A DNA stretch of 6,455 nt from an uncultured Collinsella sp. (GTDB lineage: Bacteria > Actinomycetota > Coriobacteriia > Coriobacteriales > Coriobacteriaceae). Of this stretch, positions 5,591 to 6,455 are shown in pieces; the first letter of the stretch is position 1; every line of letters begins with the position of its first letter. The notes beneath the pieces were generated by a model that saw only the letters and a list, made by a program, of their open reading frames with translations, was not told the DNA's origin and searched no databases. The stretch lies in the NCBI GenBank assembly GCA_902478885.1, contig CABSMS010000101.1, positions 1 to 6,455 of the forward strand, read 5' to 3'. The translations under genes were made by a program, and so were the position numbers.

Positions 5591-5728
5591 GGCCGCCCCG
5601 TAGCGAGGCCCCGGACCTTTGCTCGATATGAGTTCCGCACGAACAGGAGGCGCCAGTGGCGCCTCCGTCGTGAGCCAGGACTGTCCGAAATAGCGAGTAA
5701 AGGTCCGGGGCCTCGCTACGGGGCGGCC
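5591..5728. repeat. 138-bp element: 35-bp inverted repeats enclosing a hairpin
   Basis: The left arm (5591-5625, beginning GGCCGCCCCGTAGCGAGG) is the reverse complement of the right arm (5694-5728) at 34 of 35 positions. The one difference (G5621 against T5698) is a G-U wobble in plus-strand RNA. Inside, GGAGGCGCC (5646-5654) and GGCGCCTCC (5658-5666) form a perfect 9-bp stem with a 3-nt loop. The element begins 11 nt beyond the nrdD stop. No target-site duplication is visible and no T-run follows on either strand. It may be a non-autonomous repeat (MITE- or REP-like) or a large processing or termination structure after nrdD. Confidence 0.8.
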
Positions 5729-5739
5729 TGGGATGGTTA

Positions 5740-6455
5740 TTAGAGATGCAGCACGCGGTCGCGGATCTCCTCGGTTCGACCCTGGTTCCAGAATTGGGTA
5801 CCGATGTAACCGCACGTGCGACGGGCGACATTCATCTTCTCCTGGTCACGATTGCCGCAATTGGGGCACTCCCACACCAGCTTGCCGTCATCCTCGACAA
5901 TCTTGATCTCGCCGTCGTAACCGCACACCTGGCAATAATCGCTCTTGGTGTTGAGCTCGGCGTACATGATGTTGTCGTAGATGTACTGCATCACGCGAAT
6001 GACAGCCTTGAGGTTGTCCTGCATGTTGGGAACTTCGACGTAGGAGATGGCGCCGCCCGGCGAAAGCTGCTGGAACATACCCTCGAACTTGAGCTTGTCG
6101 AATGCGTCGATCTCCTCGGACACGTGGACGTGGTAGCTGTTGGTGATGTAGCCCTTGTCCGTCACGCCCGGGATGATGCCAAAACGACGCTGCAGGCACT
6201 TGGCGAACTTGTAGGTCGTCGACTCAAGCGGGGTACCGTACAGCGAGAAGTCAATATCGCTTTCGGCCTTCCACTCCGCGCACTTGTCGTTCATGCGCTG
6301 CATGACGGCCATGGCAAAGGGCGTGCCCTCCTTCTCGGTGTGGCTGTGGCCCGTCATGTACTTGACGCACTCGTACAGGCCGGCATAACCCAGACTAATG
6401 GTGGAGTAACCGCCCACGAGCAGCTTGTCGATCGTCTCGCCCTTCTTCAGGCGGG
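5740..6455 (-). CDS. nrdD: Anaerobic (class III) ribonucleoside-triphosphate reductase NrdD, C-terminal part
   Basis: NrdD reduces ribonucleoside triphosphates to deoxyribonucleotides under anaerobic conditions using a glycyl radical. The 237 visible residues run from the window edge to the true stop at 5740, so the 5' part is missing. Near the start, LLVGGYSTISLGYAGLYE matches the family, as does DIDFSLYGTPLESTTYKFA (about residues 67-85 of the visible part). CQVCGYDGEIKI (C174, C177) and WECPNCGNRD (C196, C199) form the C-terminal zinc site. RRTCGYIGTQFWNQGR carries the glycyl-radical loop; the radical glycine is G215 (codon 5811-5809), 22 residues from the C terminus. All key residues in this part are intact. 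nrdG follows on the same strand after a 426-nt gap of inverted repeats. Confidence 0.97.
   Translation of the reverse strand, partial: RLKKGETIDKLLVGGYSTISLGYAGLYECVKYMTGHSHTEKEGTPFAMAVMQRMNDKCAEWKAESDIDFSLYGTPLESTTYKFAKCLQRRFGIIPGVTDKGYITNSYHVHVSEEIDAFDKLKFEGMFQQLSPGGAISYVEVPNMQDNLKAVIRVMQYIYDNIMYAELNTKSDYCQVCGYDGEIKIVEDDGKLVWECPNCGNRDQEKMNVARRTCGYIGTQFWNQGRTEEIRDRVLHL

Noticed and set aside
5591..5728. Reading the nested inverted repeats as a CRISPR or an insertion sequence
   Set aside because: There are no regularly spaced direct repeats, no transposase and no target-site duplication; only two inverted arms and an inner hairpin are present.

Overview
The window looks like the end of a draft-genome contig from a GC-rich anaerobic actinobacterium of the Coriobacteriia, most likely Collinsella or a close relative. 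This is inferred from overall gene flavour, high-GC codon use, strong GGAGG-type ribosome sites and an oxygen-sensitive class III ribonucleotide reductase; no marker gene settles it. The first 28 bases are not genomic: they match the 3' part of the Illumina Nextera (Tn5) adapter, so the native sequence starts at 29.

Layout. 29-1004 (minus): an FKBP-type SlyD-like peptidyl-prolyl isomerase, followed 3 nt later by a UreE-like nickel chaperone cut by the contig end. 1005-1124: a divergent promoter region. 1125-2138 (plus): a family M19 membrane-type dipeptidase. Then a perfect 12-bp inverted repeat and a YgjP/DUF45 zinc metallopeptidase-like gene (2213-2989, probable TTG start). This gene converges, with only 6 bases between, on a minus-strand folate cluster: folE (4665-4108), an HD-domain phosphohydrolase (4105-3524) and folB (3481-2996). 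Upstream on the same strand are nrdG (5313-4732) and the 3' part of nrdD (from the right edge to 5740).

How the genes work together. NrdD makes deoxyribonucleotides without oxygen, and NrdG installs its glycyl radical. FolE starts pterin synthesis from GTP and FolB acts on dihydroneopterin. The HD hydrolase between them is a reasonable candidate for the dephosphorylation step that lies between those two enzymes. UreE points to nickel-enzyme maturation; SlyD homologues take part in nickel handling elsewhere, although this one lacks the metal-binding tail.

The least explained part is the 426-nt nrdD-nrdG gap (5314-5739). It holds a 35-bp, 34/35-matched inverted repeat enclosing a second perfect hairpin, a 22-bp inverted repeat just before the nrdG ribosome site, and an AT-richer stretch with a 48-codon open frame. 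I see no CRISPR array, tRNA, rRNA, transposase or clear novel defence system.
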